NCBI GenBank assembly: GCA_021847625.1
Contig: JAJZQK010000170.1
Location: 1-6,890, forward strand
Direction of reading: 5' to 3'
DNA from: Chloroflexota bacterium
GTDB taxonomy: Bacteria > Chloroflexota > FW602-bin22 > JAMCYS01
DNA length: 6,890 nt
The notes beneath the pieces are model-generated. The model ran no database searches and was not told where the DNA came from. It saw nothing but the letters and a program-made list of their open reading frames with translations. A program made the translations under genes and the position numbers. Shown piece by piece: positions 1 to 5,395 of the stretch; position 1 is the first letter of the stretch; each line of letters opens with the position of its first letter.

Positions 1-1057
1 CTCGGACGTTGGCCTGGTCGTTGGGGCGTTCACGATTACGGCGGTCCTCGTGCGCCCCCGCGCCGGCACGATCAGCGACACCATCGGCCGCAAGCCACTG
101 TTCTTGGGAGGCTCTCTGGTCTTTATGCTAGCGCCCCTCACGTACTTGTTCGCGCAATCGGTACCCTTGTTGATGCTGGCACGCACATTCCACGGCACGG
201 GGATCGCCCTCTACACCGTGGGCGCCTGGGCCCTCGTCGCCGACACACTGCCGCCGCATCGGCGTGGCGAGGGCATGGGCGTCTACAGTCTGGCCTCGCT
301 CCTGACCATGTCCGTCCTCCCCCCGCTGGCGCTACCCCTGCTGGACGTCGTCGGCTTCCAGGGGCTGTTCGTGCTGGCCTCGGTGCTGGCGGCGGCCAGC
401 CTCGCCATCGGTCTGACCATCAACGAACGCCGGACCAAGGCCGCCAGCAGCGTCGGGCCGGACTTCCTTTCCGTCATGAGAGGTCGTTGGCTGTGGGGTC
501 CGTCCCTGGCCATCGTGGCCGGAGGCATCACCTTCGGGACGATCCTCTCCTTCATACCCCTATTCACGGCCGAACAGGGCATCGGCAACGCGGGCCTTTT
601 CTACGCCGTGTACGCCGTCAGCACGGTCCTAACGCGCATCCCGATCGGGCGGATGTCCGATCGCGTCGGCAGGGAGTGGCTCATCGTGCCCATACTCGTG
701 CTGACGACCGTCAGCATGTTCACTCTGTCGCAGAGCAGCTCGCTGCTTCATTTCCTGGCCGCGGCCGTGCTCTACGGCGCCAGCTACGGCAGCCTTCTTC
801 CCACTGTCACCGCCTTGGTCATCGACCGTGCTTCCGACCGAGTCCGAGGCACCGCCCTCAGCATCGTCACTTCGTCGTTTGATCTTGGCATCGGCCTCGG
901 CTCCGCGGCCTTGGGCTTCGTCGGCGGCTTGGCCAACTACGCGGCGATTTACGTGGTCGCGGGGATGCTTTCGGTTCTCGGATTGGCCGGTTTCTTGCTC
1001 CTAGACAGGAGAGGCGAACGGCGGCAGGCGTCTGAACGCCGGCGGCCGTCAGACTAG
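1..1057 (+). CDS. Major facilitator superfamily (MFS) transporter, 5' end cut by window edge
   Basis: This is a proton- or solute-coupled MFS permease of the inner membrane; the substrate cannot be read from the sequence. The reading frame is open from base 2, so the true start lies upstream and the GTG at 50 is internal. Eleven of the usual twelve hydrophobic segments are visible: the remnant of TM2 in the first ~17 codons, then TM3-TM6, a charged central loop (ERRTK...), and TM7-TM12. Two copies of the MFS motif A loop are present, GTISDTIGRKP after TM2 and GRMSDRVGREW after TM8, which is the classic two-fold pseudo-symmetry. The tail after TM12 is short and arginine-rich (RRGERRQASERRR), consistent with a cytoplasmic C-terminus. 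Roughly 55-60 N-terminal residues including TM1 should be missing. The overall style resembles drug or sugar-efflux MFS_1 members, but that is inference. Stop TAG is at 1055-1057. Confidence 0.93.
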   Translation, partial: SDVGLVVGAFTITAVLVRPRAGTISDTIGRKPLFLGGSLVFMLAPLTYLFAQSVPLLMLARTFHGTGIALYTVGAWALVADTLPPHRRGEGMGVYSLASLLTMSVLPPLALPLLDVVGFQGLFVLASVLAAASLAIGLTINERRTKAASSVGPDFLSVMRGRWLWGPSLAIVAGGITFGTILSFIPLFTAEQGIGNAGLFYAVYAVSTVLTRIPIGRMSDRVGREWLIVPILVLTTVSMFTLSQSSSLLHFLAAAVLYGASYGSLLPTVTALVIDRASDRVRGTALSIVTSSFDLGIGLGSAALGFVGGLANYAAIYVVAGMLSVLGLAGFLLLDRRGERRQASERRRPSD

Positions 1058-1107
1058 TACCAGTGCATTCGCGTTTGCTGTAAGCCTGTTCAACAGAGAA
1101 CGCCGAG

Positions 1108-1116
1108 AGGAGGTGA
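1108..1116 (+). promoter_or_regulatory. Strong Shine-Dalgarno for the acylphosphatase gene
   Basis: AGGAGGTGA is almost perfectly complementary to the 16S anti-SD sequence and sits 4 nt before the ATG at 1121. It fixes that start and is the strongest ribosome-binding site in the window. The 63-bp gap after the transporter shows no convincing promoter or terminator, so co-transcription with the transporter is possible. Confidence 0.85.
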
Positions 1117-1120
1117 ATCT

Positions 1121-1396
1121 ATGGCCAACGTTCGCGCCCACGTGAGGATCGACGGCTACGTCCAGGGTGTCTTCTTCCGCAGCACCGCCCGCACCGTGGC
1201 CAGCGCCCACGGGGTGAAGGGCTGGATACACAACCGGCCGGACGGCAGCGTGGAAGCAGTCTTAGAGGGTGATGAGGCCGACATCGCCTCGATGATCGAT
1301 TGGTGCCGGCAAGGCCCGGCCGGGGCCCTCGTGGAAAGCGTGGAAGTAGACTGGGAGCCTCCCACCGGGGAGTTCGCGACCTTCGCGGTCCGCTAG
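1121..1396 (+). CDS. acyP: Acylphosphatase
   Basis: This small cytoplasmic enzyme hydrolyses carboxyl-phosphate mixed anhydrides such as acetyl-, carbamoyl- or 1,3-bisphosphoglycerate-type acylphosphates. The 91-residue length is standard for the single-domain family. The signature GYVQGVFFR is at residues 12-20, with Arg20 as the phosphate-binding arginine. The second signature GWIHNRPDGSVE is at 34-45, with Asn38 as the residue that positions the catalytic water. Both catalytic residues are therefore intact. The start is set by a strong SD. The gene ends in tandem stops TAG TAG at 1394-1399. It lies 63 bp after the transporter and about 110 bp before the membrane-protein pair, which has its own candidate promoter. 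A single-domain acylphosphatase is unlike the N-terminal acylphosphatase module of HypF, and no HypF-like continuation follows. Confidence 0.95.
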   Translation: MANVRAHVRIDGYVQGVFFRSTARTVASAHGVKGWIHNRPDGSVEAVLEGDEADIASMIDWCRQGPAGALVESVEVDWEPPTGEFATFAVR

Positions 1397-1437
1397 TAGG
1401 GGGAGCACGAGTTTCCCGAATTGCTTGCCCGAAAACC

Positions 1438-1468
1438 TATTCAACGCTCGCCTTTTGTATTACAATAC
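1438..1468 (+). promoter_or_regulatory. Candidate promoter with overlapping palindromes upstream of the membrane-protein pair
   Basis: An AT-rich island in an otherwise GC-rich region contains TACAAT at 1461-1466, a 5/6 match to the sigma-70 -10 hexamer. The -35 side is weak: TATTCA at 1438-1443 with 17-bp spacing, or TTCAAC at 1440-1445 with 15 bp. The -10 lies in two overlapping perfect inverted repeats, TTGTA-T-TACAA (1455-1465) and GTATT-AC-AATAC (1457-1468), which could be an operator or chance in AT-rich DNA. Transcription would start near 1473, giving a short leader of about 35 nt. Confidence 0.4.
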
Positions 1469-1478
1469 GCTTCAGATA

Positions 1479-1498
1479 AGGCTTGCGTAGCCTGAGGA
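1479..1498 (+). promoter_or_regulatory. Leader stem-loop abutting the ribosome-binding site of the SH3-protein gene
   Basis: AGGCT (1479-1483), loop TGCGT and AGCCT (1489-1493) form a perfect 5-bp stem immediately before the likely SD GAGGA at 1494-1498. The SD is 9 nt from the ATG at 1508. An AGGTGG at 1501-1506 is too close to the ATG to be the preferred SD. The stem is small and may have no function. Confidence 0.3.
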
Positions 1499-1507
1499 CC
1501 AGGTGGT

Positions 1508-2158
1508 ATGAGGCTGAGGGTATATGCGGGGTTACTTGGGCTAGGTCTTGGTCTGGGAGCTCTGCTCTGCATCCACATTCAAAACTCTTCCTACACCGAA
1601 ACGCGCTCCCCCGTGGTCGAGGAGTATGTTCGTCTAGTTAGCTTGCTGTACGCCAAAGGCGAGAGCCTGGAAACCGTCCAGGCGCGCCTCGACCTGCTAG
1701 GGTATCCCGATTCGGCGGCAGTAGTCCAAGAGGTAGTTCATCTGAGCGCGGACTCGCCGGAGGAGGCGGCCCGCGCGTCCGTGGGTGACCTGTCGACGAT
1801 GTTGATTGCCCTCGCTCCCGAGGCGACACGGGCGACCACGTCCCCCCAACGCCTAATCGCGAGCGGCCGCGGGGCCAGCGAGACGCCCATCGTCGCCGCC
1901 CAACGCCCGCCAGAGGTGCTGTCGGCCGCGGCAGAGTTTCCTGCCGCGGGCATCGTCTTCAAAGGAGATAGTCATCTGCGGACCATGCCTTCGCTGGACT
2001 CCCCCATCGCGGCCGTCGTTCCCCAAGGGTCCGAAGTGGAGCTGCTCGCCGTCGAGCACGGGCAACCAATCGAGGGCGCGGAGGACCGCTGGTATCGCGT
2101 TAAGCATGGTGACGAGACAGGCTATCTGTACTATAGTCTGGTGGAGCTGCACCGATGA
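1508..2158 (+). CDS. Membrane-anchored protein with helical module and C-terminal bacterial SH3 domain, function unknown
   Basis: I do not recognise a named family for the whole protein. The N-terminus is a positively charged MRLR followed by a Gly/Leu-rich hydrophobic segment (about residues 6-24), best read as an uncleaved anchor or signal. There is no proper lipobox: Cys21 is preceded by Ala-Leu-Leu. Residues 34-105 are predicted helical and rich in Leu/Ala/Val, and resemble a region of the next gene's product. A low-complexity linker follows (about 106-145). Residues 146-214 look like a bacterial SH3 (SH3b/SH3_3) domain: LRTMPSLDSP, a run of short beta strands around VVPQGSEVELLAV, WYRVKHGDETGYLYYSLV. 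Such domains usually bind peptidoglycan or peptides outside the membrane, so this part should face the cell wall (family knowledge plus inferred topology). The gene is coupled to the next by an ATGA overlap. Existence as a gene is well supported; function is unknown. Confidence 0.85.
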   Translation: MRLRVYAGLLGLGLGLGALLCIHIQNSSYTETRSPVVEEYVRLVSLLYAKGESLETVQARLDLLGYPDSAAVVQEVVHLSADSPEEAARASVGDLSTMLIALAPEATRATTSPQRLIASGRGASETPIVAAQRPPEVLSAAAEFPAAGIVFKGDSHLRTMPSLDSPIAAVVPQGSEVELLAVEHGQPIEGAEDRWYRVKHGDETGYLYYSLVELHR

Positions 2159-3327
2159 CCGCGGTAGCCGTCCCCCAAACCCGCAAGCCCTGGCGAGAGA
2201 TACCGCTGATGCTGCTCGTCCTCGTCATCAGCATCAGCGCCGGCTATCTACTCGTGCGCGAGGTCTATCCCACCCCCCGCGAGCCCGCCCTCCTCTGGGA
2301 TGACTACATCCTGGCGACGGCCTCTCTCTACGAGCGCGACGGCGACCTCGATGGGGCGAGGGAGCATCTGCTCAGACTGTCGGCCGAGGACGCCGCCACG
2401 ACGGTCACCACCCTGGCGGCCGTTTATAAGCCGGAGACAGACCTCGGGAGGCAGTCCGCCGGTGCTCTCTACAACCTTGCCGCCGCTCTCACCGGCAGGT
2501 CGGTTGTTATACCCGAAATGCCGGGCACGCCAACGGGCAACGCCTGGCAGGCAGCACTGCAGACTAGCTTGATCGGCCTTGCCAGGAACCAGCTAGCCTG
2601 GCTCACCCTGTCCGCGTTCTCCCTCGGCCTCCTCGTCTTCACCTGGCGACAAGAGAGGAGCACGCTGCGCGCTGTGCCGGAGGTGGCTCCCCTGCCTGTC
2701 CCCACGCCGGAGCCAGCCCGGGTCGCCACGGCCGTAGTCCCAAGGAATATCTCCCAGCCCCGGCCCGAGCGGTCCCCCGGCAGGAGAGCCCGACCGGCGG
2801 GTCCCTTTATACCGTCAGTTGCCGACGTACCTGCAAAGGAGCCGGAGAGCCAGAGGCAGAGCTTCACCTTCTCATTCCAGGCAGATGGGGCGCCGTTCGA
2901 AGGGATTTCCCGTATCAGGGACCCGCGCACACGCAAACTGGTGGCCAGTTGCGGCCTAACGAGCGGACCTGATGCGCCAGAGGTCGCCGGTGGTTATCTG
3001 GGCTTCCTGGTATGGTTGCACGAGAACGGCCGCGGGCGACTGCCGCAAACCATCGGGCTGGTGGTCAAGGCCGCCCACCGCAAGGACAACATAGCCGCCG
3101 TCGACGAGTGGATGACGTATGCTCGGCTGGAGGAATTAGTCGTCCCTAAACCCGGTCTCGTGCGGCAGTTCGAGACGGATAACCTCCGAGCGGAGGTTTG
3201 GGTGATGGACATCGCCTACGCCTCCCGGGGCCGACAGAAAGAGGCTGCCTTTACGGGACTCAGCGTACGCTTCGACGTCTACTTCAAAGCCCAGCCAGCG
3301 GCGGTGGCGCCGGCAACCCGCAACTAG
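2155..3327 (+). CDS. Two-pass membrane protein with extracytoplasmic helical module and unrecognised cytoplasmic C-terminal domain
   Basis: Unrecognised 390-residue protein. A basic N-terminus (TRKPWR) precedes TM1 at about 17-35. A helical segment at 47-113 resembles residues 36-102 of the upstream protein. TM2 (about 147-163) is followed by basic WRQERSTLR. By the positive-inside rule the helical module is outside and the C-terminus is cytoplasmic. Residues 174-235 form a Pro/Arg-rich disordered linker. Residues 236-379 look like a compact mixed alpha/beta domain beginning FTFSFQADGAPFEGISRIRDP, continuing through CGLTSGPDAPEVAGGYLGFLVWLHE and ending in alternating hydrophobics (VRFDVYFKA); I know no family for it. 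Its ATG overlaps the previous stop (ATGA, 2155-2158), with GGAG at 2143-2146 as SD, so the two proteins are probably made together. Its TAG stop overlaps the stop of the convergent dtd gene. Confidence 0.85.
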   Translation: MTAVAVPQTRKPWREIPLMLLVLVISISAGYLLVREVYPTPREPALLWDDYILATASLYERDGDLDGAREHLLRLSAEDAATTVTTLAAVYKPETDLGRQSAGALYNLAAALTGRSVVIPEMPGTPTGNAWQAALQTSLIGLARNQLAWLTLSAFSLGLLVFTWRQERSTLRAVPEVAPLPVPTPEPARVATAVVPRNISQPRPERSPGRRARPAGPFIPSVADVPAKEPESQRQSFTFSFQADGAPFEGISRIRDPRTRKLVASCGLTSGPDAPEVAGGYLGFLVWLHENGRGRLPQTIGLVVKAAHRKDNIAAVDEWMTYARLEELVVPKPGLVRQFETDNLRAEVWVMDIAYASRGRQKEAAFTGLSVRFDVYFKAQPAAVAPATRN

Positions 3328-3761
3328 ACCTCGAGCGAAATGGTGACCGGCCCGTCGTTCCAGATCTTCACCAACATGTTCACGCCGAAGCGCCCTGTCG
3401 CCGTGCGCAGGCCAGCTACCTGTAGGTAGCCTACGAACCGCTCTATCAGCGGTTCCGCCTGGTCGGGGAGAGCTGCCTCGGTGAAGCTGGGCCGGCGCCC
3501 CCGCCGCGTATCGGCGTAGAGGGTGAACTGGCTCACGACCAGCACTTCGGCCGATGAATCCAAAGCCGACAGATTGAATCTGCCGGCCTCATCGGCGAAT
3601 ATGCGTAGGTTGGCGACCTTCTCTGCTAGGGCGCGAGCCTGCTCGTCGCCGTCACCCGGGCCTATGCCTAGTAGTACCACCAGGCCTGGGCCAATCTCGG
3701 CGATTACTTCTTCGTCCACGCTCACCGATGCCTCGGTGACCCTTTGCAGAACAGCTCGCAC
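3324..3761 (-). CDS. dtd: D-aminoacyl-tRNA deacylase (DTD)
   Basis: This cytoplasmic proofreading enzyme hydrolyses D-aminoacyl-tRNAs (and Gly-tRNA(Ala)) so that D-amino acids do not enter translation; it acts as a homodimer using tRNA-based catalysis. From the GTG at 3761 the protein is 145 residues, the standard family length, and begins with the canonical (M)RAVLQRVTEASV. The SQFTLYAD motif is at 77-84 and the Gly-cisPro motif lies in NDGPVT at 135-140 (Gly137-Pro138), the chirality-selecting element. A longer in-frame reading to 3884 exists, but its added 41 residues are Arg-rich, lie inside the upstream gene and match nothing in the family. GAAGG (minus strand, 3772-3768) lies 6 nt before the GTG. 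The start is one base after the upstream gene's stop, indicating translational coupling. The stop TAG overlaps the stop of the convergent plus-strand gene in CTAG. Confidence 0.96.
   Translation of the reverse strand: MRAVLQRVTEASVSVDEEVIAEIGPGLVVLLGIGPGDGDEQARALAEKVANLRIFADEAGRFNLSALDSSAEVLVVSQFTLYADTRRGRRPSFTEAALPDQAEPLIERFVGYLQVAGLRTATGRFGVNMLVKIWNDGPVTISLEV
3415..3455 (+). terminator. Two tandem perfect stem-loops downstream of the membrane-protein pair, inside the dtd 3' end
   Basis: Hairpin 1 is GCTACC (3415-3420), loop TGTA, GGTAGC (3425-3430). Hairpin 2 is GAACCGCT (3435-3442), loop CTATC, AGCGGTTC (3448-3455). They are separated by 4 bp and begin about 90 bases past the stop of the upstream plus-strand gene. 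No T-run follows, so they do not match a canonical intrinsic terminator. They could slow or stabilise the 3' end of the plus-strand transcript, or be accidental products of the dtd coding sequence. Being symmetric, they would also form in the dtd mRNA. Confidence 0.3.
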
Positions 3762-3762
3762 G

Positions 3763-4071
3763 CTATGCCTTCGAGGAAGTCGTCTCCTTGGTCGACGTAC
3801 TGTCTCCCGACGGCTTTGCCTCGCTCTTCGATTCCTCGCCCTTGGCTTTGCTGCCGTTTGTGCCATTGCTGCCGTTGTCGCCAATGGGCTGAGGCCGACG
3901 GGAGTCGGTCACATAGAATCCGGAGCCCTTGAAGATGATACCTACGGGGAACAGGACGCGACGTACCGCGCCGCCGCAGTCGGGACAGTCTTTAACGGGG
4001 TCCTCGTGCACGCTCTGTCGCCGCTCAAAGCGAACTCCACAATGGCGACATTCGTACTCGTAGATGGGCAT
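3763..4071 (-). CDS. FmdB family zinc-ribbon protein
   Basis: Small cytoplasmic zinc-ribbon protein of the FmdB family, named after a putative regulator of formamidase; the general role is not firmly established. The N-terminal MPIYEYECRHCG is the family hallmark and fixes the start. Zinc ligands are two CxxC knuckles, Cys8/Cys11 and Cys29/Cys32. The conserved FKGSGFYVTDSR motif follows at 47-58. From about 66 to 102 the protein is a hydrophilic low-complexity tail rich in Ser, Lys, Thr, Gly and Glu, probably disordered. An SD-like GGAGGT on the minus strand (4087-4082) sits 10 nt before the ATG at 4071. The stop codon (3765-3763) is one base before the dtd GTG, so fmdB and dtd are very likely one operon. 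The product could be a nucleic-acid or protein-binding partner; its exact function is not deducible. Confidence 0.93.
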   Translation of the reverse strand: MPIYEYECRHCGVRFERRQSVHEDPVKDCPDCGGAVRRVLFPVGIIFKGSGFYVTDSRRPQPIGDNGSNGTNGSKAKGEESKSEAKPSGDSTSTKETTSSKA

Positions 4072-4171
4072 TGCCTCTCATACCTCCACACCGCGTGGTC
4101 TAAGTGCCCCACGAGGCCGGGGACACATGATTAGCCCCCTCGGCAAGGGCACGGCCCCTTACCCAGAGGGC

Positions 4172-4205
4172 GTTGCCGGTGCTACCGTGGGTAGCCACCG
4201 GCAAC
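4172..4205 (-). repeat. Strong inverted repeat at the promoter/leader of fmdB-dtd
   Basis: The 34-bp element pairs GTTGCCGGTG (4172-4181) with CACCGGCAAC (4196-4205) over 10 bp. A single unpaired base (4195) and four more pairs (CTAC/GTAG) follow, with a 5-nt loop, giving 14 bp in all. It begins 1 bp from the candidate -10 hexamer and would overlap the transcription start. It could be a repressor operator, a leader RNA hairpin, or the 3' structure of the upstream purH operon about 97 nt past its last stop. No U-tract follows on either strand, so intrinsic termination is the weakest reading. Confidence 0.6.
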
Positions 4206-4206
4206 T

Positions 4207-4235
4207 ATTCTACACCAATGCAATCACCCGCGCAA
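4207..4235 (-). promoter_or_regulatory. Candidate promoter for the fmdB-dtd operon
   Basis: On the minus strand, TTGCGC (4235-4230) is followed after exactly 17 bp by TAGAAT (4212-4207), a 5/6 match to the -10 consensus with only TTG matched in the -35. The start point would be near 4200, leaving a leader of about 130 nt before the fmdB ATG. The spacing and the placement in a non-coding gap support it; the weak -35 limits confidence. Confidence 0.45.
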
Positions 4236-4301
4236 GCAGGTACGCTGGGCCGCGTTCGCCTCAGGTCACTGGCGCTCGCCCTGGGTAGGCCCAAGGGCCG
4301 C

Positions 4302-5348
4302 TCAATAGTCACGGAGAACCCGCGCTATGATCGCCAGGCTCTTCTCCAGGGCCTCGACGGGCGCATCCTCCGTGATCGAAATCGCGAACCCCCGCTTGCC
4401 GCCCGCCTCCGCCAGCAGATCGCGCGTATGGGCCTCGATTACGTCCTCTGGCTCGATATGCATCGAGCTCGTGAAGTTGATCCAGAGCGCCTTGCCGGGC
4501 CAGGCTTCCCGCGCCTCGGCGATTGACACGTCCCCCATGGGCGGAGGGGTGATCGCCTCCACGATGTCGAACTCCGCCTCGGCAATCGGCTTCATCAGCG
4601 ACTTCAGGCGGCCGTCCATGTGCACTGCCAACTGCTTGCCCGTCCCGGCCAGCTTCGCCTTGAGACTCGTGTAGACCGGCATTAAGTAGCGCCGATACCG
4701 CTCCTCCCCGACGACGTCGCTCGTGATGTTGTCACCCAACTGGACGACCTCGACCGGCGAGTCGACCGCCAGATCGTACATCTCGTTGTACCGCTCCAGC
4801 ATCACCGCGTGCAGCGAGTCGAACAGCTCCCGGTGGAAGTAATAGTCCATCCCGAACTGCTCCATGCCCATCATCTGGTAGAGCATCTCCTGGATGGGTG
4901 ACTTGAACAGGCGCACGATCACCAGTCCGTCACTGCCCAAACGCCGCTGGGCCTCGCGAATTGTGGCGTGATTGTCGCTGTAGACCGCATCCCGAAGGTA
5001 GTACTCCATCACCCGGTAGTCTTCGGGGCCCTTGATGAAATGCTCCCGAATCCAGCTGCTGGTCTCATAGGCCCCCTCGGATTCAAGCGTCTGCCAGACG
5101 TCGCCAACCGGGGTATGGATGGTCCGCCGGACGTACTTGCGGCCCCCTTCCACGTACTCGCGCGTGAGGAACTCTACTTCCCGGTGTTCCACCTTGTGGG
5201 CGGAAAAGCGGTGAATCAGCCCGACCCCCTGCTCGCGCAGGCGCCGTTCCGTCGTGCCCCGCGGCAGCATCCACTCGTACACCGTGAGCGGAACCTGATC
5301 CGGCTCGCCCCAGGTCAACGCGGTGAGGATTCGCTCTTTTATGTCCAC
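4302..5348 (-). CDS. Uroporphyrinogen decarboxylase (URO-D) superfamily protein, non-HemE, cysteine-free
   Basis: A 348-residue protein of the URO-D/methyltransferase TIM-barrel superfamily. The start MDIKERILTALTWGEPDQVPL (first codon GTG) is the typical opening of URO-D-like proteins, and AAGGAGG on the minus strand (5360-5354) lies 5 nt before it. Other family-like landmarks are LGDN at 204-207, HMDGRL at 243-248, PPPMGD at 268-273 and a C-terminal glycine-rich GGKRGF. It is not true HemE, since the N-terminal substrate-arginine motif (RQAGR type) is absent. Cobamide methyltransferase relatives (MtaA/MtbA/MetE-like) use a zinc site with His and Cys ligands. Here the HxC-type position reads His243-Met-Asp245, and the whole protein contains no cysteine. 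Function is therefore open: perhaps a decarboxylase, demethylase component or metal site with carboxylate ligands. It follows purH by 47 bp on the same strand. Confidence 0.88.
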   Translation of the reverse strand: MDIKERILTALTWGEPDQVPLTVYEWMLPRGTTERRLREQGVGLIHRFSAHKVEHREVEFLTREYVEGGRKYVRRTIHTPVGDVWQTLESEGAYETSSWIREHFIKGPEDYRVMEYYLRDAVYSDNHATIREAQRRLGSDGLVIVRLFKSPIQEMLYQMMGMEQFGMDYYFHRELFDSLHAVMLERYNEMYDLAVDSPVEVVQLGDNITSDVVGEERYRRYLMPVYTSLKAKLAGTGKQLAVHMDGRLKSLMKPIAEAEFDIVEAITPPPMGDVSIAEAREAWPGKALWINFTSSMHIEPEDVIEAHTRDLLAEAGGKRGFAISITEDAPVEALEKSLAIIARVLRDY

Positions 5349-5353
5349 TTCCG

Positions 5354-5360
5354 CCTCCTT
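5354..5360 (-). promoter_or_regulatory. Shine-Dalgarno that fixes the GTG start of the URO-D-like gene
   Basis: Read on the minus strand this is AAGGAGG, 5 nt before the GTG at 5348-5346. It lies in the 47-bp gap after purH, where no promoter is visible, so translation of a purH-initiated transcript is the simplest model. Confidence 0.8.
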
Positions 5361-5395
5361 GCGAATTCAGGCTCTCTCCCGCACCAAGTGCCGGC

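Larger units (their letters stand above)
4072..4301. other. 230-bp non-coding stretch between the URO-D-like gene and the fmdB-dtd operon
   Basis: I find no credible gene here; open frames crossing it are shadows without SD or family resemblance. It holds a candidate minus-strand promoter at 4207-4235, a strong inverted repeat at 4172-4205, and smaller GC-rich repeats, including GGCCC-TT-GGGCC read on the minus strand just past the URO-D-like stop. No T-tract suggests a classical terminator for the upstream operon, and nothing resembles a tRNA or a known riboswitch. Confidence 0.7.

Noticed and set aside
50..52. GTG as the start of the MFS transporter
   Set aside because: The frame is open to the window edge and would omit TM1 and most of TM2, so the gene is simply cut by the edge.
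1508..1573. Lipoprotein signal at Cys21 of the SH3 protein
   Set aside because: The residues before the cysteine (Ala-Leu-Leu) do not fit a lipobox, which needs Gly, Ala or Ser at -1.
3762..3884. N-terminal extension of dtd by 41 residues to an upstream ATG
   Set aside because: It is an Arg-rich shadow of the fmdB coding sequence. The canonical DTD start (M)RAVLQRV lies at the GTG at 3761 with a suitable SD and gives the standard 145-residue length.
4172..4205. Canonical intrinsic terminator at the inverted repeat
   Set aside because: The stem is strong but no T-tract follows it on either strand.
4064..4526. Plus-strand open frames over the non-coding stretch and the end of the URO-D-like gene
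   Set aside because: They have no SD and no recognisable motif, and partly mirror the URO-D-like coding region in reverse.
4302..5348. Authentic HemE (haem biosynthesis uroporphyrinogen decarboxylase)
   Set aside because: The N-terminal substrate-binding RQAGR-type motif is absent, and no other haem genes are nearby.
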